Source: DASQPE01 sp041488455 (GTDB lineage: Bacteria > Gemmatimonadota > Gemmatimonadetes > Gemmatimonadales > GWC2-71-9). From it: a stretch of 64,000 nucleotides of DNA. Of this stretch, positions 43,477 through 52,990 are shown in pieces. The notes beneath the pieces are model-generated. The model made no database searches, was not told where the DNA came from, and was given only the letters and a program-made list of their open reading frames with translations. The position numbers and the translations under genes are program-made. Position 1 is the stretch's first letter. Each line of letters starts with the position of its first letter. The DNA is taken from NCBI GenBank assembly GCA_041488455.1, contig JBGPPG010000002.1:1-64000 (forward strand), read 5' to 3'.

Positions 43477-44409
43477 TCAGTAGTTCCCGAGCGTCTCGAA
43501 GATCTGGATCAGCGCCGGGCCGAGAATGACCACGAACATGGCCGGAAAGATGAAGAGCACGAGCGGGAAGACCAGCTTGATCGTGGTCTTGGCCGCCGCC
43601 TCCTCGGCCCGCTGCCGCCGCTTGGTCCGCAGCGTGTCTGCCTGCACCCGGAGAGCCTGCGCGATCGACGTACCGAACCGGTCCGTCTGGATCAACATCG
43701 CCATGAGCGACTTGATATCGTCGAGTCCGGTGCGCTCGCCCATGTTGCGGAAGGCTTCTTCGCGGCCCGTGCCCGCCCGGATCTCGAGGTTCACGAGCGC
43801 GAGCTGCTCGCTCAAGACGGGGCTCAGCCGCTCGATTTCCTCCGAGACCCGCACCAGTGCCTGATTGAGCCCGAGACCGGCCTCGACGCAGACGACCATC
43901 AGATCGAGGGCGTCCGGGAGAGCCTTCTGCATCTCCTTCTGTCGGGTGCGGATGCGCCCGTTGACGTATACGGACGGCCCGACGTATCCGAGCCCTGCGA
44001 ACCACAGGGTCCCGATCAGCGCGGTGAAGCTGGTAGGTCCGATGAATCCCAGGATGGTGAGCGCGCTGAACCCCATGGCGATCGGGAGCGCGATCCGGGC
44101 TCCGAGGAAGATCGGAACCGCGGCCGGGCTGGTGTACCCGGCTTGAAGCATCCGCAACCGGAGCTGCGGGAGGTCCTTCTGCGTCGGCTCGATCCGCTCG
44201 CCCAGCGCCTGCACCAGCGAGCCCAGCCGCTCCGCGCGGGCCTGCCGGCGGCGGCGGAGGATCGACTCGGGCACGGCCGTCTCGGTCCCCTCCAGCTCCG
44301 CCAACCGGGCATTGATCGCGCTCTGCTGCCCCGGCGCCACTTCGCCGAGGAACAGCACGACGAGCGTGACCGACAGAGCGATGAGCGCGAGGGCAACGAG
44401 TAGGATCAC
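43477..44409 (-). CDS. tadC: Tad pilus inner-membrane protein TadC (T2SSF domain)
   Basis: A 310-residue T2SSF-family membrane protein. An N-terminal membrane helix is followed by a cytoplasmic part and, at about residue 165, the motif DALDLMVVCVEAGLGLNQAL. Then come ERTGLDDIKSLMAMLIQTDRFGTSIAQALR and two C-terminal membrane helices. TadB and TadC form the platform for Flp pilus assembly. GTG 44409 follows GAGG by 6 nt. Confidence 0.9.
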   Translation of the reverse strand: MILLVALALIALSVTLVVLFLGEVAPGQQSAINARLAELEGTETAVPESILRRRRQARAERLGSLVQALGERIEPTQKDLPQLRLRMLQAGYTSPAAVPIFLGARIALPIAMGFSALTILGFIGPTSFTALIGTLWFAGLGYVGPSVYVNGRIRTRQKEMQKALPDALDLMVVCVEAGLGLNQALVRVSEEIERLSPVLSEQLALVNLEIRAGTGREEAFRNMGERTGLDDIKSLMAMLIQTDRFGTSIAQALRVQADTLRTKRRQRAEEAAAKTTIKLVFPLVLFIFPAMFVVILGPALIQIFETLGNY

Positions 44410-44416
44410 GTGCGCC

Positions 44417-45406
44417 TCAGATCTCGATGTCCACGATACGGCGGATCCAGTAGTACCCGACGACTTGCATGACCGCCGCGACCGTCACCATCAGCTTGCC
44501 CAGCGGATGGGTGAACAGGAGCTGCATGTAGCTGGGGTTGAGCATGTAGATGAGCGTGCCCACGATGATCGGTAGCAGCGCCAGCGTGTAGCCGGTGAAC
44601 CGGCCCTGCGCCGTGTAGACCCGGAGCTGCCGGCGGATCGTGAACCGTGCCCGGATCACGCTCGCGAGATTGTCCAGCACCTCCGCCAGGTTGCCGCCGA
44701 CCTCGCGCTGGATCAGGATCGCCGTCACCAGGATCCGCGCGTCCACCAGGTCCACCCGGTCCGCCATCGCGATGATCGCGTCGTCGAACGGGAGACCGAA
44801 CCGCTGCTCCTCGAAGGTCTGCTGGAACTCGCCCGCGATCGGCTGGCTCGCTTCTTCGGCCACCATCTTGAGGCCCGCCGAGAGTGGATGGCCGGCGCGG
44901 ATCGTCCGGGCCAGCAAGTCGATGGCCTCGGGCAGCCCGGACTCGAACGCCTCGCTACGCAGCTTCCGTCTCCGTCGCAGGTAGAAGATGGGAAGAAAGG
45001 CCCCGAACGCGGCGGCGAGCACGGCGAGGGGCATTATGTTGGTGGCGACCAGCACGGCAATCCCGAGACCCATCCCGAGGCCCGCCGATATGAGCGCCAG
45101 TGTCTCCACCCGCCACGGCAGACCGGCCTGCTGGATCAGGATCCCGAGGTCGCGAAGGCTGGGCGTGAACGCCCCCAGCGACCGCATCCACGCCGGCTGC
45201 TGATCCGCCGGGCGCCTGAGGAGGCCGCCTGAGCCGCTCAGTGCTTCCTGGTCGAGGACCGCGAGGCTCTTGAGCTCCTTGACCATCTGCTTCCGGCGGC
45301 GCCCCTCCTGCACGACCTCGAGCAGGAGGGCAAGCCCCAGCGTCCCGAGCACGACCGTGAGGAAGACGAGCCCGGCGGAGAGCAGGGAGGTCGAGGGCAG
45401 GCTCAC
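44417..45406 (-). CDS. tadB: Tad pilus inner-membrane protein TadB (T2SSF domain)
   Basis: A 329-residue T2SSF protein with an N-terminal membrane helix, a central pair and a C-terminal pair. The cytoplasmic domain contains LPEAIDLLARTIRAGHPLSAGL and the motif DLVDARILVTAILIQREVGGNLAEVLDNLA. It pairs with TadC to build the pilus platform driven by TadA. The GTG start overlaps the TadA stop (GTGA). Confidence 0.9.
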   Translation of the reverse strand: MSLPSTSLLSAGLVFLTVVLGTLGLALLLEVVQEGRRRKQMVKELKSLAVLDQEALSGSGGLLRRPADQQPAWMRSLGAFTPSLRDLGILIQQAGLPWRVETLALISAGLGMGLGIAVLVATNIMPLAVLAAAFGAFLPIFYLRRRRKLRSEAFESGLPEAIDLLARTIRAGHPLSAGLKMVAEEASQPIAGEFQQTFEEQRFGLPFDDAIIAMADRVDLVDARILVTAILIQREVGGNLAEVLDNLASVIRARFTIRRQLRVYTAQGRFTGYTLALLPIIVGTLIYMLNPSYMQLLFTHPLGKLMVTVAAVMQVVGYYWIRRIVDIEI

Positions 45407-46851
45407 CAGCGACCCCCGCCGGCGGCGCGGTTGCCGCCTTCGCCGCGGTTCATGAAGAGCAGCGGACCGAGGTCGATGCCGTAGGCCTTGAGCCGGTCGG
45501 TGAACTTCGGCCGGATGCCCGAGGCCCGGAACCGGCCGAGGACCTTCTCATCCTCGCCGATGCCCATGCGCTCGAACACGAAGATGTCCTGCATGGTGAT
45601 CACGTCGCCTTCCATACCGGAGATTTCGGCAATCTGGATCACCTTGCGCGAGCCGTCGCTCAACCGGCTCACCTGGATCACGACCTGCACCGCGCTCGCG
45701 ATCTGCTGCCGCACCGCACGCTCCGCCAGATCGAGGCTCGACATCGAAACCATCGTCTCGATGCGGCTCAGGGCGTCGCGGGGGCCGTTGGCGTGCACCG
45801 TGGTGACGGATCCGTCGTGGCCGGTGTTCATAGCCTGGAGCATGTCCACCGCTTCGCCGCCGCGGCACTCACCCATGATGATCCGGTCGGGCCGCATGCG
45901 GAGGGCGTTGATGAGGAGCAGGCGCTGGGGTACTTCGCCCGTGCCCTCGATGTTGGCCGGGCGGGTCTCCAGGCGGACCACGTGCGGCTGCTTGAGCTGA
46001 AGCTCCGCCGAGTCTTCGATCGTAACGATGCGCTCCGTCACCGGGATGAACCCGGAGAGGACGTTCAGTAGCGTCGTCTTGCCGGCGCCCGTGCCGCCCG
46101 AGATGATCACGTTGAGCCGGGCGCGCACGATGCCCTTGAGCAGCTCGAGCATCGGCTCGGTGAGGCTCTCCTTGGCCAGGAGGTCCTCGCCGCTCAGGGC
46201 GTCGCGCTTGAATTTGCGGATCGACAGGTGGGGCCCGTCGATCGCCAGCGGCTTGATGATCGCGTTGACACGGGACCCGTCGGCCAGGCGGGCGTCCACC
46301 ATGGGCGAGGAGTCGTCGATCCGCCGGCCCACCGCCGAGACGATCCGGTCGATGACCTGGAGCAGGTGCCTGTCGTCCTGGAAACGGACGTCGGTCGTCT
46401 CCAGTTTGCCGTAGCGCTCGATGTACACCTGTTTGTAGGTGTTGACGAGGATGTCGGACACTTCCTGGTCCTGCATCAGTGGCTCGATCGGCCCCAGCCC
46501 GAAGATCTCGTCCAGCACCTGCCGCACCAGCTCTTCCCGCTCCTCGAAGTTGAGCGGAGCGGACTCCTGCGCCAGCAGATCGTGGACGACCTTGCGGATC
46601 GCGTCCACCACCTGATCCCGCGACAGCTTGTCGAGACTCGAGAGGTTGAGCCGCTCGATCAGCTTCCGGTGGACCCGGCCCTTGATCTCCTGGAAGAAAT
46701 GCTGCTTGGCCCCGGAGACGACGGGCGTGTCCAACCGCACCGGTGGTGTCGGTTGCGACGGCGGTTCCGTCGCCCGCTCCCAGGGCAGCTTGAAGCGCGT
46801 GTCGGTCGTATTCCTGGCCTTCGCGCCGTCCTTATCCGCGGGCTCCGTCAT
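45403..46851 (-). CDS. tadA: Tad pilus assembly ATPase TadA (CpaF)
   Basis: A 482-residue secretion ATPase of the CpaF/TadA group. The N-terminal domain has a YKQVYIERYGKLE strand. The ATPase core has Walker A ISGGTGAGKTTLLN, RIVTIEDSAEL, a DRIIMGECRGGEAVDMLQAMNTGHDG Walker B/aspartate box and SVTTVHANGPRDALSRIE. It powers pilus polymerisation. The ATG overlaps the TadZ stop, and the end overlaps tadB. Confidence 0.95.
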   Translation of the reverse strand: MTEPADKDGAKARNTTDTRFKLPWERATEPPSQPTPPVRLDTPVVSGAKQHFFQEIKGRVHRKLIERLNLSSLDKLSRDQVVDAIRKVVHDLLAQESAPLNFEEREELVRQVLDEIFGLGPIEPLMQDQEVSDILVNTYKQVYIERYGKLETTDVRFQDDRHLLQVIDRIVSAVGRRIDDSSPMVDARLADGSRVNAIIKPLAIDGPHLSIRKFKRDALSGEDLLAKESLTEPMLELLKGIVRARLNVIISGGTGAGKTTLLNVLSGFIPVTERIVTIEDSAELQLKQPHVVRLETRPANIEGTGEVPQRLLLINALRMRPDRIIMGECRGGEAVDMLQAMNTGHDGSVTTVHANGPRDALSRIETMVSMSSLDLAERAVRQQIASAVQVVIQVSRLSDGSRKVIQIAEISGMEGDVITMQDIFVFERMGIGEDEKVLGRFRASGIRPKFTDRLKAYGIDLGPLLFMNRGEGGNRAAGGGRW

Positions 46852-48089
46852 CCTTCGTCTCCTGGCTTGCGCGCGAGCTTGCCCATCAGCGTTCCCATGA
46901 GCCGGCTCGCGCTCCCGCGGGGCCGGTCCTTCGCTGCTCCCAGCCCGGCGATCTGCGCGCCGAGCGCCTTCACGTCCTTGGTGTACTTGGAGCTGCCGTT
47001 GAGCACGATCGGCTTGCCCGCGTTGATCGAGCGGATCACCGCCTCGTAGTCGTTGCTCAGTGTCCAGAACACCTTGAGGCCCAGGGTCTGCTCGACCTCC
47101 TTGAGCCCGATCTCCTCGTCCGGCTGGTACCGGTTCACGATCAATCGGGTCTGCTCCAGGCCCCGCGGCAGGACCCGCTTGAGCAGGGGCAGGCCGCGCT
47201 GGACATTCCGCAGAGACGGCAAGTCCAGGGCCACCATCAGCAAAACGAGCTCCGACTGGTCGAAGGCCGCGAGCGTGGTCGGCGCGAACGACTTCGGCGT
47301 ATCCACGATCACGTACTCGTAGTGGAGCTTGAGGAACTGGATGATCTTACGGATCTCGTCCGCCGAGGCGATCTCGCTCCGCTCCGGGTGGAACGGCGCC
47401 GACAGCAGGTGCACCCCCGACTGGTGCTGCTCGATGTACGAGGCTAGCAGCCCGGCGTCCATCCGGTGGAAGTTCTGCACCATGTCCACCAGGTTGAACC
47501 GCGGGCGCACGCCCAGGAGCACCGCCACCTCGCCCAGCTCGAGATCGAGATCCACCAGGAGCGTCCGCTTCCCGGTGAGGCGGTGGAGCACGATGGCGAG
47601 GTTGGTAGCGAGTGTCGTGGCCCCGGTGCCGCCCTTGGCCCCGAAGACCGAGAAGACCTGACCCGGCTTGCGGGCCGACTCGGTGGCGCGTCCCAGCAGC
47701 ACGATGACCCGCTGGAGGGCGGCCGCCAGCGCGTCCGGCTCGACCGGCTTCTGGAGGTAGTCGGAAACGCCCGCCCGCATGGCGGCGAGAAGCAGGGACT
47801 GCGAGAGCGAGGGCCCGAAGGCCAGGACCCGCTGGCCCGCATGCGACTCCGCCAGGAACTGGATCAGCTTGACCCCGACATCGGGGTCGTCCTCCAGGTC
47901 CACGAGCAGGAGGTCGGGGGCCGCGTGGCGGAGCGCGCGGATCTGCTCCTCGCCGAAGTCGGCGAACTTGAGCGCCAGCTCCTGCGCGATCCGGAAACCC
48001 TTCCCGCTCTCGGTCAGCGCTTCGCGGAGACGGTCACGGAACCGAATGTCGGTCGAGATGATGGCGACCCGAATCTGGGACTCGGTCAC
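46848..48089 (-). CDS. tadZ: Tad pilus localisation protein TadZ (CpaE)
   Basis: A 413-residue protein. A receiver-like N-terminal domain (about 8-125) is followed by a ParA/MinD ATPase domain with the deviant Walker A VFGAKGGTGATTLATNLA, without the usual GKT lysine, as common in TadZ. The later TLLVDLDLELG and YVIVDTPKSF motifs complete the fold. TadZ places the pilus machinery at a pole or site. The start is GTG 48089, 23 nt after the TadG-like stop. Confidence 0.9.
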   Translation of the reverse strand: MTESQIRVAIISTDIRFRDRLREALTESGKGFRIAQELALKFADFGEEQIRALRHAAPDLLLVDLEDDPDVGVKLIQFLAESHAGQRVLAFGPSLSQSLLLAAMRAGVSDYLQKPVEPDALAAALQRVIVLLGRATESARKPGQVFSVFGAKGGTGATTLATNLAIVLHRLTGKRTLLVDLDLELGEVAVLLGVRPRFNLVDMVQNFHRMDAGLLASYIEQHQSGVHLLSAPFHPERSEIASADEIRKIIQFLKLHYEYVIVDTPKSFAPTTLAAFDQSELVLLMVALDLPSLRNVQRGLPLLKRVLPRGLEQTRLIVNRYQPDEEIGLKEVEQTLGLKVFWTLSNDYEAVIRSINAGKPIVLNGSSKYTKDVKALGAQIAGLGAAKDRPRGSASRLMGTLMGKLARKPGDEG

Positions 48090-48112
48090 GGTGACACGTC
48101 TCTTTCTCTAGC

Positions 48113-49486
48113 CTACTCGACCAACTGCAGCTTCTTGATGAGCGAGCCGGTCGGTGACCCCGGCGGGGGCACGGTCCCCACGCTCTTCGCGAAGAAGAGG
48201 AGCCGCCCGTTGATCGCGGAGGTGAGCGGATCCACGTTGTCCACGAACACCACCGCAAAGTTGTTGAACTGGATGTTGCTCATGCCGGTGTTCACCTGAC
48301 TCGGATTGAACAACGGCACGGTGATCACCCGAGCGCTGTTCTGCCAGCCCGTGTAGTCGCCGGTGCACGAGCCCCCGACCAGCTGCTTCACGGCGCCGGT
48401 GGTCACGCCGGTGATTGGGTCGGTGGACGAGGCCCAGCAGGCGTTCGGGTCCTGCCCGAGGAGCCGCTGCACGGCGGCGCTGGTTGAGTCCACGATGGCC
48501 GCCGAGTCCGCCGGTGGCGCGGTGGCGGTGCTCGGAAGTGGAGCGCTGAGCCCGATGGGGGCCGGGTTGCAGTGGTCGATGTTCCAGGCCTGCCAGGCGG
48601 CCGGGTTGCCCGGGTCCGACCCCAGGTACGCCTGCGCCTGGCTGCTGTCTACCGGCAGCGTGACGTTGTGCGTGAACGCGGGGTTCGCCTGCTGGCTCCA
48701 CTGGTTCTGCGTGTTCAGGATCACCGGCCGGCCGTAGTCGTTCAGGTACTGGCTGCCCGCCGGATCTCCCCCCATCGGTGCGCCCAGCCCGCTGCCGTTC
48801 CGGAAGGGACTGCCGTAACCGGTGGTGCCGGCGGGATCACCCGGGCCGTTGAACCGGGAGTACGGGTCTCCATTGTACTTCCAGTCCTCCGGAGCGATGC
48901 CCGACGGGTCGGTGTCGTCGAGCCGGTTCCCGTTCGCGTCGGCGCCGGTCGTTGAGTTCCACATGTCCGACATGGCCAGTGGCTTCACGCACTTCGCTGT
49001 GCCCGCGTTCACCACCTGCGCGGCGGCCTTCGCGCTCACGGTCACGGAGTCGAAGTTGGCACCCCAGACCTTGAAGTACTGCGCGAACCAGGTCCGAATG
49101 GGCCGCCGGATGAACACCCGGACCTTCTGGCTGTCGGAGAGGACCTGCACGTAGGCATCGGGCGCGTTCGCGAGCTTGATGCTCCCCCCGGCCGAGTCGG
49201 AGCGAATCACCCCGTTCGTGTCGATCATCTCGGTGCCCATGTAGTTGCGGGCGGCGTACTCCACCGCCTCGGCCACTGCCGAATCGAGGTTGGTCCCGAG
49301 ACTCGCGTTCATGAACTCCTGCGCGCCCGCCAGTGCGGCAGCGTCCGCCACCCGTTGGGCGTCGGCCCGCACCTTGAGCAGCATCCCCATGTCGACCGCC
49401 AGCGCCGCCATCCCCAGCAGCGCGGCCATCGACAGCGCGACGAATACCGTCGTCGCGCCCCGCCGTTCCAGTCCTCTGCGCTTCAT
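48113..49486 (-). CDS. TadG-like Flp pilus-assembly protein
   Basis: A 457-residue protein with a TadE/G-like N-terminus: RRGATTVFVALSMAALLGMAALAVDMGMLLKVRADAQRVADAAALAGAQEF, where one membrane helix is followed by the Tad domain. The large extracytoplasmic part is rich in Asn, Gly, Asp, Ser and Pro (calcium- or repeat-like loops) with no clear enzymatic motif. Of two ATG codons, the one at 49486 has GAGGAGG about 9 nt upstream and was preferred. It likely forms part of a minor pilin or adhesive tip; the details are unknown. Confidence 0.8.
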   Translation of the reverse strand: MKRRGLERRGATTVFVALSMAALLGMAALAVDMGMLLKVRADAQRVADAAALAGAQEFMNASLGTNLDSAVAEAVEYAARNYMGTEMIDTNGVIRSDSAGGSIKLANAPDAYVQVLSDSQKVRVFIRRPIRTWFAQYFKVWGANFDSVTVSAKAAAQVVNAGTAKCVKPLAMSDMWNSTTGADANGNRLDDTDPSGIAPEDWKYNGDPYSRFNGPGDPAGTTGYGSPFRNGSGLGAPMGGDPAGSQYLNDYGRPVILNTQNQWSQQANPAFTHNVTLPVDSSQAQAYLGSDPGNPAAWQAWNIDHCNPAPIGLSAPLPSTATAPPADSAAIVDSTSAAVQRLLGQDPNACWASSTDPITGVTTGAVKQLVGGSCTGDYTGWQNSARVITVPLFNPSQVNTGMSNIQFNNFAVVFVDNVDPLTSAINGRLLFFAKSVGTVPPPGSPTGSLIKKLQLVE

Positions 49487-49516
49487 ACGCATACGCCTCC
49501 TCAGGCCCCTCTACCT

Positions 49517-50875
49517 CTACTGCGGTTGCTGCGGCGCCGGCGCCGGCTCCTGCGGCGTGCTCGGGACCGTGCCCGGCGCGGGCTTCTTGAATGTCTTGGA
49601 CCAGGGCCAGTCGCCCGGCTCGCCGGTGGGAAGCGCCGGCGGCCGGTCGCTCGCCACCACCAGGTGGGGCGAGACCAGCACCAGAAGCTCGGTCCGCTTC
49701 TGCTGCAGGTTCTTCGACCGGAACAGCTGCCCCAGGATCGGAATGTCTCCCAGGAACGGAATCTTCGTGATGTTGTCGGTGACGGTGTTGTCGAGCAGCC
49801 CCGCGATGGCGAGATACTGGCCCTCCCGCAGCTCCACCTCGGTCTCCGCCCGCCGGGTCGTGATCGTCGGGATAGTGAACCCGCTGATCACGAGGCCGTT
49901 GGCGAAGTCGAGGGCCGAGACCTCGGGCGCCAGCTTGAGCCGGATGGCCCCGCTGCGGGTGATCGTCGGCGTGAACCGGAGCCGCACGCCGAACTCCTCG
50001 AACTGGACGCCGATCGCGTTGGACGCCCCGCCGCCCTGCACCGCCGGGAAGGGGAACCGGCCGCCCGCGAGGAAGTAGGCCTCCTTGCCGGGGAGCGTCA
50101 TCAGGTTGGGCTCAGCCAGGTCGCGGAAGTCGCCCCGCTGCTCGGCCGCGTTGATCAGCGCCTGGAGCTGCGGGTTCCCGGGCAGGTTGTCCAGCAGGAA
50201 GCTCACCGTCGTGGCCGTAGCACTCGGATCGGTCGAGCTGGTGTAGTTGCCGTTGTCGCTCAGGATCTGCGGGTTCACCGTTTGGAGCTGGGTGCTCCAC
50301 CGCTTGAGCAGGGAGCGGTTGATCTCCGCGAAGCGGACCCGGAGCAGCACCTGGACCGCCGGCGGTGCCACCAGGTTGTCGATGATCGTGGCCCCGGAGC
50401 CGCGGGCGATGTCGATCGCCCGGCCCACGGAGCCCGGATCCTTCACGTTGCCGCTCAATGTCACGGAGTTGCCGCTCGCGGTCACCGTGATCTGCTCGTC
50501 GGGCATGAGCTGGCGGAGATACCGCTCCAGCGCCGGCGCGTCGGCGGTCACTTCAACGGAGTACACCTTGACCTGGGTGGAGTTGTCCCAGATGAGAAGC
50601 GTGGTGGAGCCGAGGCCCTTGCCGTTGATCACGACTTCGGTCGGCGAGACGATCGTCGCTTCGCAGATGCTCGGGTCGCCCACCGAGAAGCGCTGAAGCG
50701 CTACCGGGTTGACCAGCAGCACCGAGGCCCCCTTGGACACCGAGATCACCCGCTCCGGCTGGCTGAAGACCTGCTGGGCCCTGAGCGCGGGCGCGGCGGC
50801 CACCGCCAGAAGGATGAGTCCCGGCAGGCACCGGGATAGGGACGACCGAACCCGACCACGCAGACGCTGGCTCAC
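49517..50875 (-). CDS. Tad pilus secretin (RcpA/CpaC)
   Basis: A 452-residue secretin. The signal peptide SSLSRCLPGLILLAVAAAPALRA is followed by an N-terminal T2SS/T3SS N0-like domain (ISVSKGASVLLVNPVALQRFSVGDP). A BON-like segment (about 130-165) precedes the secretin core, which has LLRVRFAEINRSLLKRWS, LPGKEAYFLAGGRFPFP, FTPTITRSGAIRLKLAPEVSALD and the C-terminal PFLGDIPILGQLFR. It forms the outer-membrane pore for the pilus. GTG 50875 after GGGAG is preferred; GTG 50920, overlapping the CpaB stop, is possible. Confidence 0.9.
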   Translation of the reverse strand: MSQRLRGRVRSSLSRCLPGLILLAVAAAPALRAQQVFSQPERVISVSKGASVLLVNPVALQRFSVGDPSICEATIVSPTEVVINGKGLGSTTLLIWDNSTQVKVYSVEVTADAPALERYLRQLMPDEQITVTASGNSVTLSGNVKDPGSVGRAIDIARGSGATIIDNLVAPPAVQVLLRVRFAEINRSLLKRWSTQLQTVNPQILSDNGNYTSSTDPSATATTVSFLLDNLPGNPQLQALINAAEQRGDFRDLAEPNLMTLPGKEAYFLAGGRFPFPAVQGGGASNAIGVQFEEFGVRLRFTPTITRSGAIRLKLAPEVSALDFANGLVISGFTIPTITTRRAETEVELREGQYLAIAGLLDNTVTDNITKIPFLGDIPILGQLFRSKNLQQKRTELLVLVSPHLVVASDRPPALPTGEPGDWPWSKTFKKPAPGTVPSTPQEPAPAPQQPQ

Positions 50876-50919
50876 GGCGCTCCCATCCGCTGGGGTTGAC
50901 GTCGGACCTGCTCGGACCA

Positions 50920-51768
50920 CTAGAACTTCTGCAACGAGCGCACACCACCCCGGAAGACCTCGATCACCGTCTGCGACGGCTCCGGCACGCTCAGCTCCCG
51001 CACCGCTGCGGCGGTCCGCGGCCGCGGGGCGGCGGCACGATTGGCGGGCGGCCCGAACAGGAGCGCGCTCACGCGGGTGCCCCGCGTCTCCACGTGGAGC
51101 GTGTCGAGCATGTTCCGGAGGGCGAGCTGGATCCGGCCCTGGTTCGCGGCCAGCGCGAGGGTCTCCGCCTGCTCCGGCGTCACCAGGAGCGTCACGACCG
51201 GGACCGTCTGCGCCTTGCCTTCCTTATCCTGCTGGATGGACTGACCTGCCGCGAGGGTCTTCACATTCTGCATGATGACCCGGGTGGACTGCTCCTTCGA
51301 GCCGCTGGCGTCGTTCATGGTGAGCAGCACGTCCACGCGGGTCGAGGGGAGCACGAAGCCAGCCACTCCGACCACTTGGTCCACCGCCACGCTCAGCGCG
51401 CGCATGCCTTGGTCGATGATCACGGGGAGGCCCCCGCCGGCGCCCCGGCGCGCCAGCTTGCCCTCGAGGAGCGGCTCGTTCTCCTGGACGGGGGTGATCA
51501 ATCCCCGGCCCAGGGCCTCAGGGATGCTGCCGATGAAGCCGAGCGGGACCGCGCCTCCCACCCATTCGACCGTCTTCACGTCACGCTCGCCGAGCACCGT
51601 GCCCAGCGGCAGATCGTGCGCGGCCACGACCACTTCGGCGTTCTTGGGCCCGGAGGAAATCAGCGGTCGGGCCTGCTGGCGGATGTACTGCATCGCCAGG
51701 TATGCGGCTGCGCCGCCGGAAATTACGGCGAGCGCCAGCAAGATGAACGGTCGGTTCTTACGTGCCAT
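50920..51768 (-). CDS. cpaB: Tad pilus assembly protein CpaB/RcpC (SAF domain)
   Basis: A 282-residue periplasmic protein with an N-terminal membrane anchor (residues 7-24) and an SAF domain (VVVAAHDLPLGTVLGERDVKTVEW to ENEPLLEGKLARRG), followed by the CpaB-specific RALSVAVDQVVGVAGFVLPSTRVDVLL. It links the secretin to other assembly parts. The stop TAG abuts the secretin gene. Start 51768 is near AGGGAG. Confidence 0.9.
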   Translation of the reverse strand: MARKNRPFILLALAVISGGAAAYLAMQYIRQQARPLISSGPKNAEVVVAAHDLPLGTVLGERDVKTVEWVGGAVPLGFIGSIPEALGRGLITPVQENEPLLEGKLARRGAGGGLPVIIDQGMRALSVAVDQVVGVAGFVLPSTRVDVLLTMNDASGSKEQSTRVIMQNVKTLAAGQSIQQDKEGKAQTVPVVTLLVTPEQAETLALAANQGRIQLALRNMLDTLHVETRGTRVSALLFGPPANRAAAPRPRTAAAVRELSVPEPSQTVIEVFRGGVRSLQKF

Positions 51769-51777
51769 AACGCTCCC

Positions 51778-52185
51778 TCACTCGTTCCGCATGGTGAACG
51801 AGCTGACGATCTGGATCGTGCCGAACGCGCTCCTGAAGAACATGAACGAGTACGGGAACCGCACCGTCGCCGTCTGTGGGAGGCCGGTCGCCTTCCAGTT
51901 CGCGCCGGTCTGGCTGAAGTCGACTGTTGCCACCGTCGTATCCACCCCCGCCTGAGCCAGCCGGAACATCACGAAGTCGTGCACCTGCTGCTCGGTGATG
52001 GTCGGGTCCGCTATCACCGCCTGGCGGGCCCCCTCGCGCGTCGCATCGCTCACCCTCTGATCGATATTCCAGACCCGGGCGAACTCGATGATGCCCAGCA
52101 GCAGCATGAGCAGGATCGGAAGAATCAGCGCGAACTCCAGGAGCGCCTGCCCCTTGGTCTCGGCCCGCAACGCGCGCAGCCTCAT
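51778..52185 (-). CDS. tadE: TadE-like minor pilin
   Basis: A 135-residue TadE-family pseudopilin: a short basic leader RALRAETKGQALLEFALILPILLMLLLGIIEFAR, with a prepilin cleavage after G11 (GQAxxEFAL type) and the E+5 residue, then the helix and NIDQRVSDATREGARQAV. The mature protein joins the pilus or its base after cleavage by the TadV peptidase encoded upstream, with which it overlaps (ATGA). Confidence 0.85.
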   Translation of the reverse strand: MRLRALRAETKGQALLEFALILPILLMLLLGIIEFARVWNIDQRVSDATREGARQAVIADPTITEQQVHDFVMFRLAQAGVDTTVATVDFSQTGANWKATGLPQTATVRFPYSFMFFRSAFGTIQIVSSFTMRNE

Positions 52186-52721
52186 GACATCAGCCCTCCC
52201 GCAAACCACCACAGCAAGCTGCCTGCCGCGATCGCGATCCCATAGGGCACCGTGAGCCGCTCTCCACCGGCGGCGGTCAGGCTGGCCGGCCGCCGCCCGA
52301 AGGTCACCCAGCTGACGATGAGCGATCCGCACGCCCTGAGCGTCGGCAAGAGCACGCCGCGCCGGGCCGCCTCCACCACCGCGACCAGGCCGCCGATCAC
52401 AGCAATGACCAGCGACGCCGAAGCCAGATCGCCCGGCCCCATGAACGCCCCGACCGCCATTAGCAGCTTGGCGTCCCCTCCGCCAAGCACGCCTGCGACG
52501 AAGAACGGCAGCGCCAGGAGCAGCGCCAGGGCAACGCCAAGCACCCCACTCAGCACCACACCCGGTCCCATCCACGCCCGGATGACCAATCCCGCGATGA
52601 CCCCGCCCATGGTGAGCCAGTTCGGAATCCGCCGCGATTTGAGATCCGTCCAACTGGCCCCGAGCATCACCAGAACGAGCAGGACGCTCGCGGCCGTTTG
52701 CTGCACGCCAAAGATACGCAT
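52182..52721 (-). CDS. cpaA: A24 prepilin peptidase TadV/CpaA
   Basis: A 179-residue membrane peptidase with six hydrophobic segments. The first catalytic aspartate is in DLKSRRIPN, the second in GGGDAKLLMAVG. It cleaves the Flp prepilin and TadE/F leaders. ATG 52721 was chosen; the TTG three codons earlier adds no feature. It lies 81 nt after the pilin stop and overlaps TadE, so all Tad genes can be read from one transcript. Confidence 0.88.
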   Translation of the reverse strand: MRIFGVQQTAASVLLVLVMLGASWTDLKSRRIPNWLTMGGVIAGLVIRAWMGPGVVLSGVLGVALALLLALPFFVAGVLGGGDAKLLMAVGAFMGPGDLASASLVIAVIGGLVAVVEAARRGVLLPTLRACGSLIVSWVTFGRRPASLTAAGGERLTVPYGIAIAAGSLLWWFAGGLMS

Positions 52722-52801
52722 CAGGTACAAGGCCGTCAGCAGGGCAAGAACGAAAGATCTGCCCCTGCCCGGCTGCCGGTGGCCTTACCTTCCGCTCAAG
52801 C

Positions 52802-52990
52802 TCACGGAAAGGCTGCGCCCGGCGCGTTGTTCAGCACGCTGGCCGCGTTGTTGAACACGTTGCCGATGCTATTCCTGAGCACCAGCAGGATCGCGACGAG
52901 CCCTACCGCGACGAGCGCGATGATCAGGGCGTACTCCACGAGGCCCTGACCGGCCTCATCGCTCCAGAACGTCCGCCACAACGACTGCAT
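52802..52990 (-). CDS. flp: Flp-family type IVb pilin
   Basis: A 62-residue prepilin. The leader MQSLWRTFWSDEAGQG ends in the cleavage glycine, followed by LVEYALIIALVAVGLVAILLVL with E+2 and Y+3, the type IVb pilin hallmark, and a short C-terminal tail ending GAAFP. GGAGG lies 4-5 nt before ATG 52990; an out-of-frame ATG at 52994 overlaps the ribosome site. It is the first gene of the Tad operon, with a sigma-54 promoter about 145 nt upstream. Confidence 0.92.
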   Translation of the reverse strand: MQSLWRTFWSDEAGQGLVEYALIIALVAVGLVAILLVLRNSIGNVFNNAASVLNNAPGAAFP

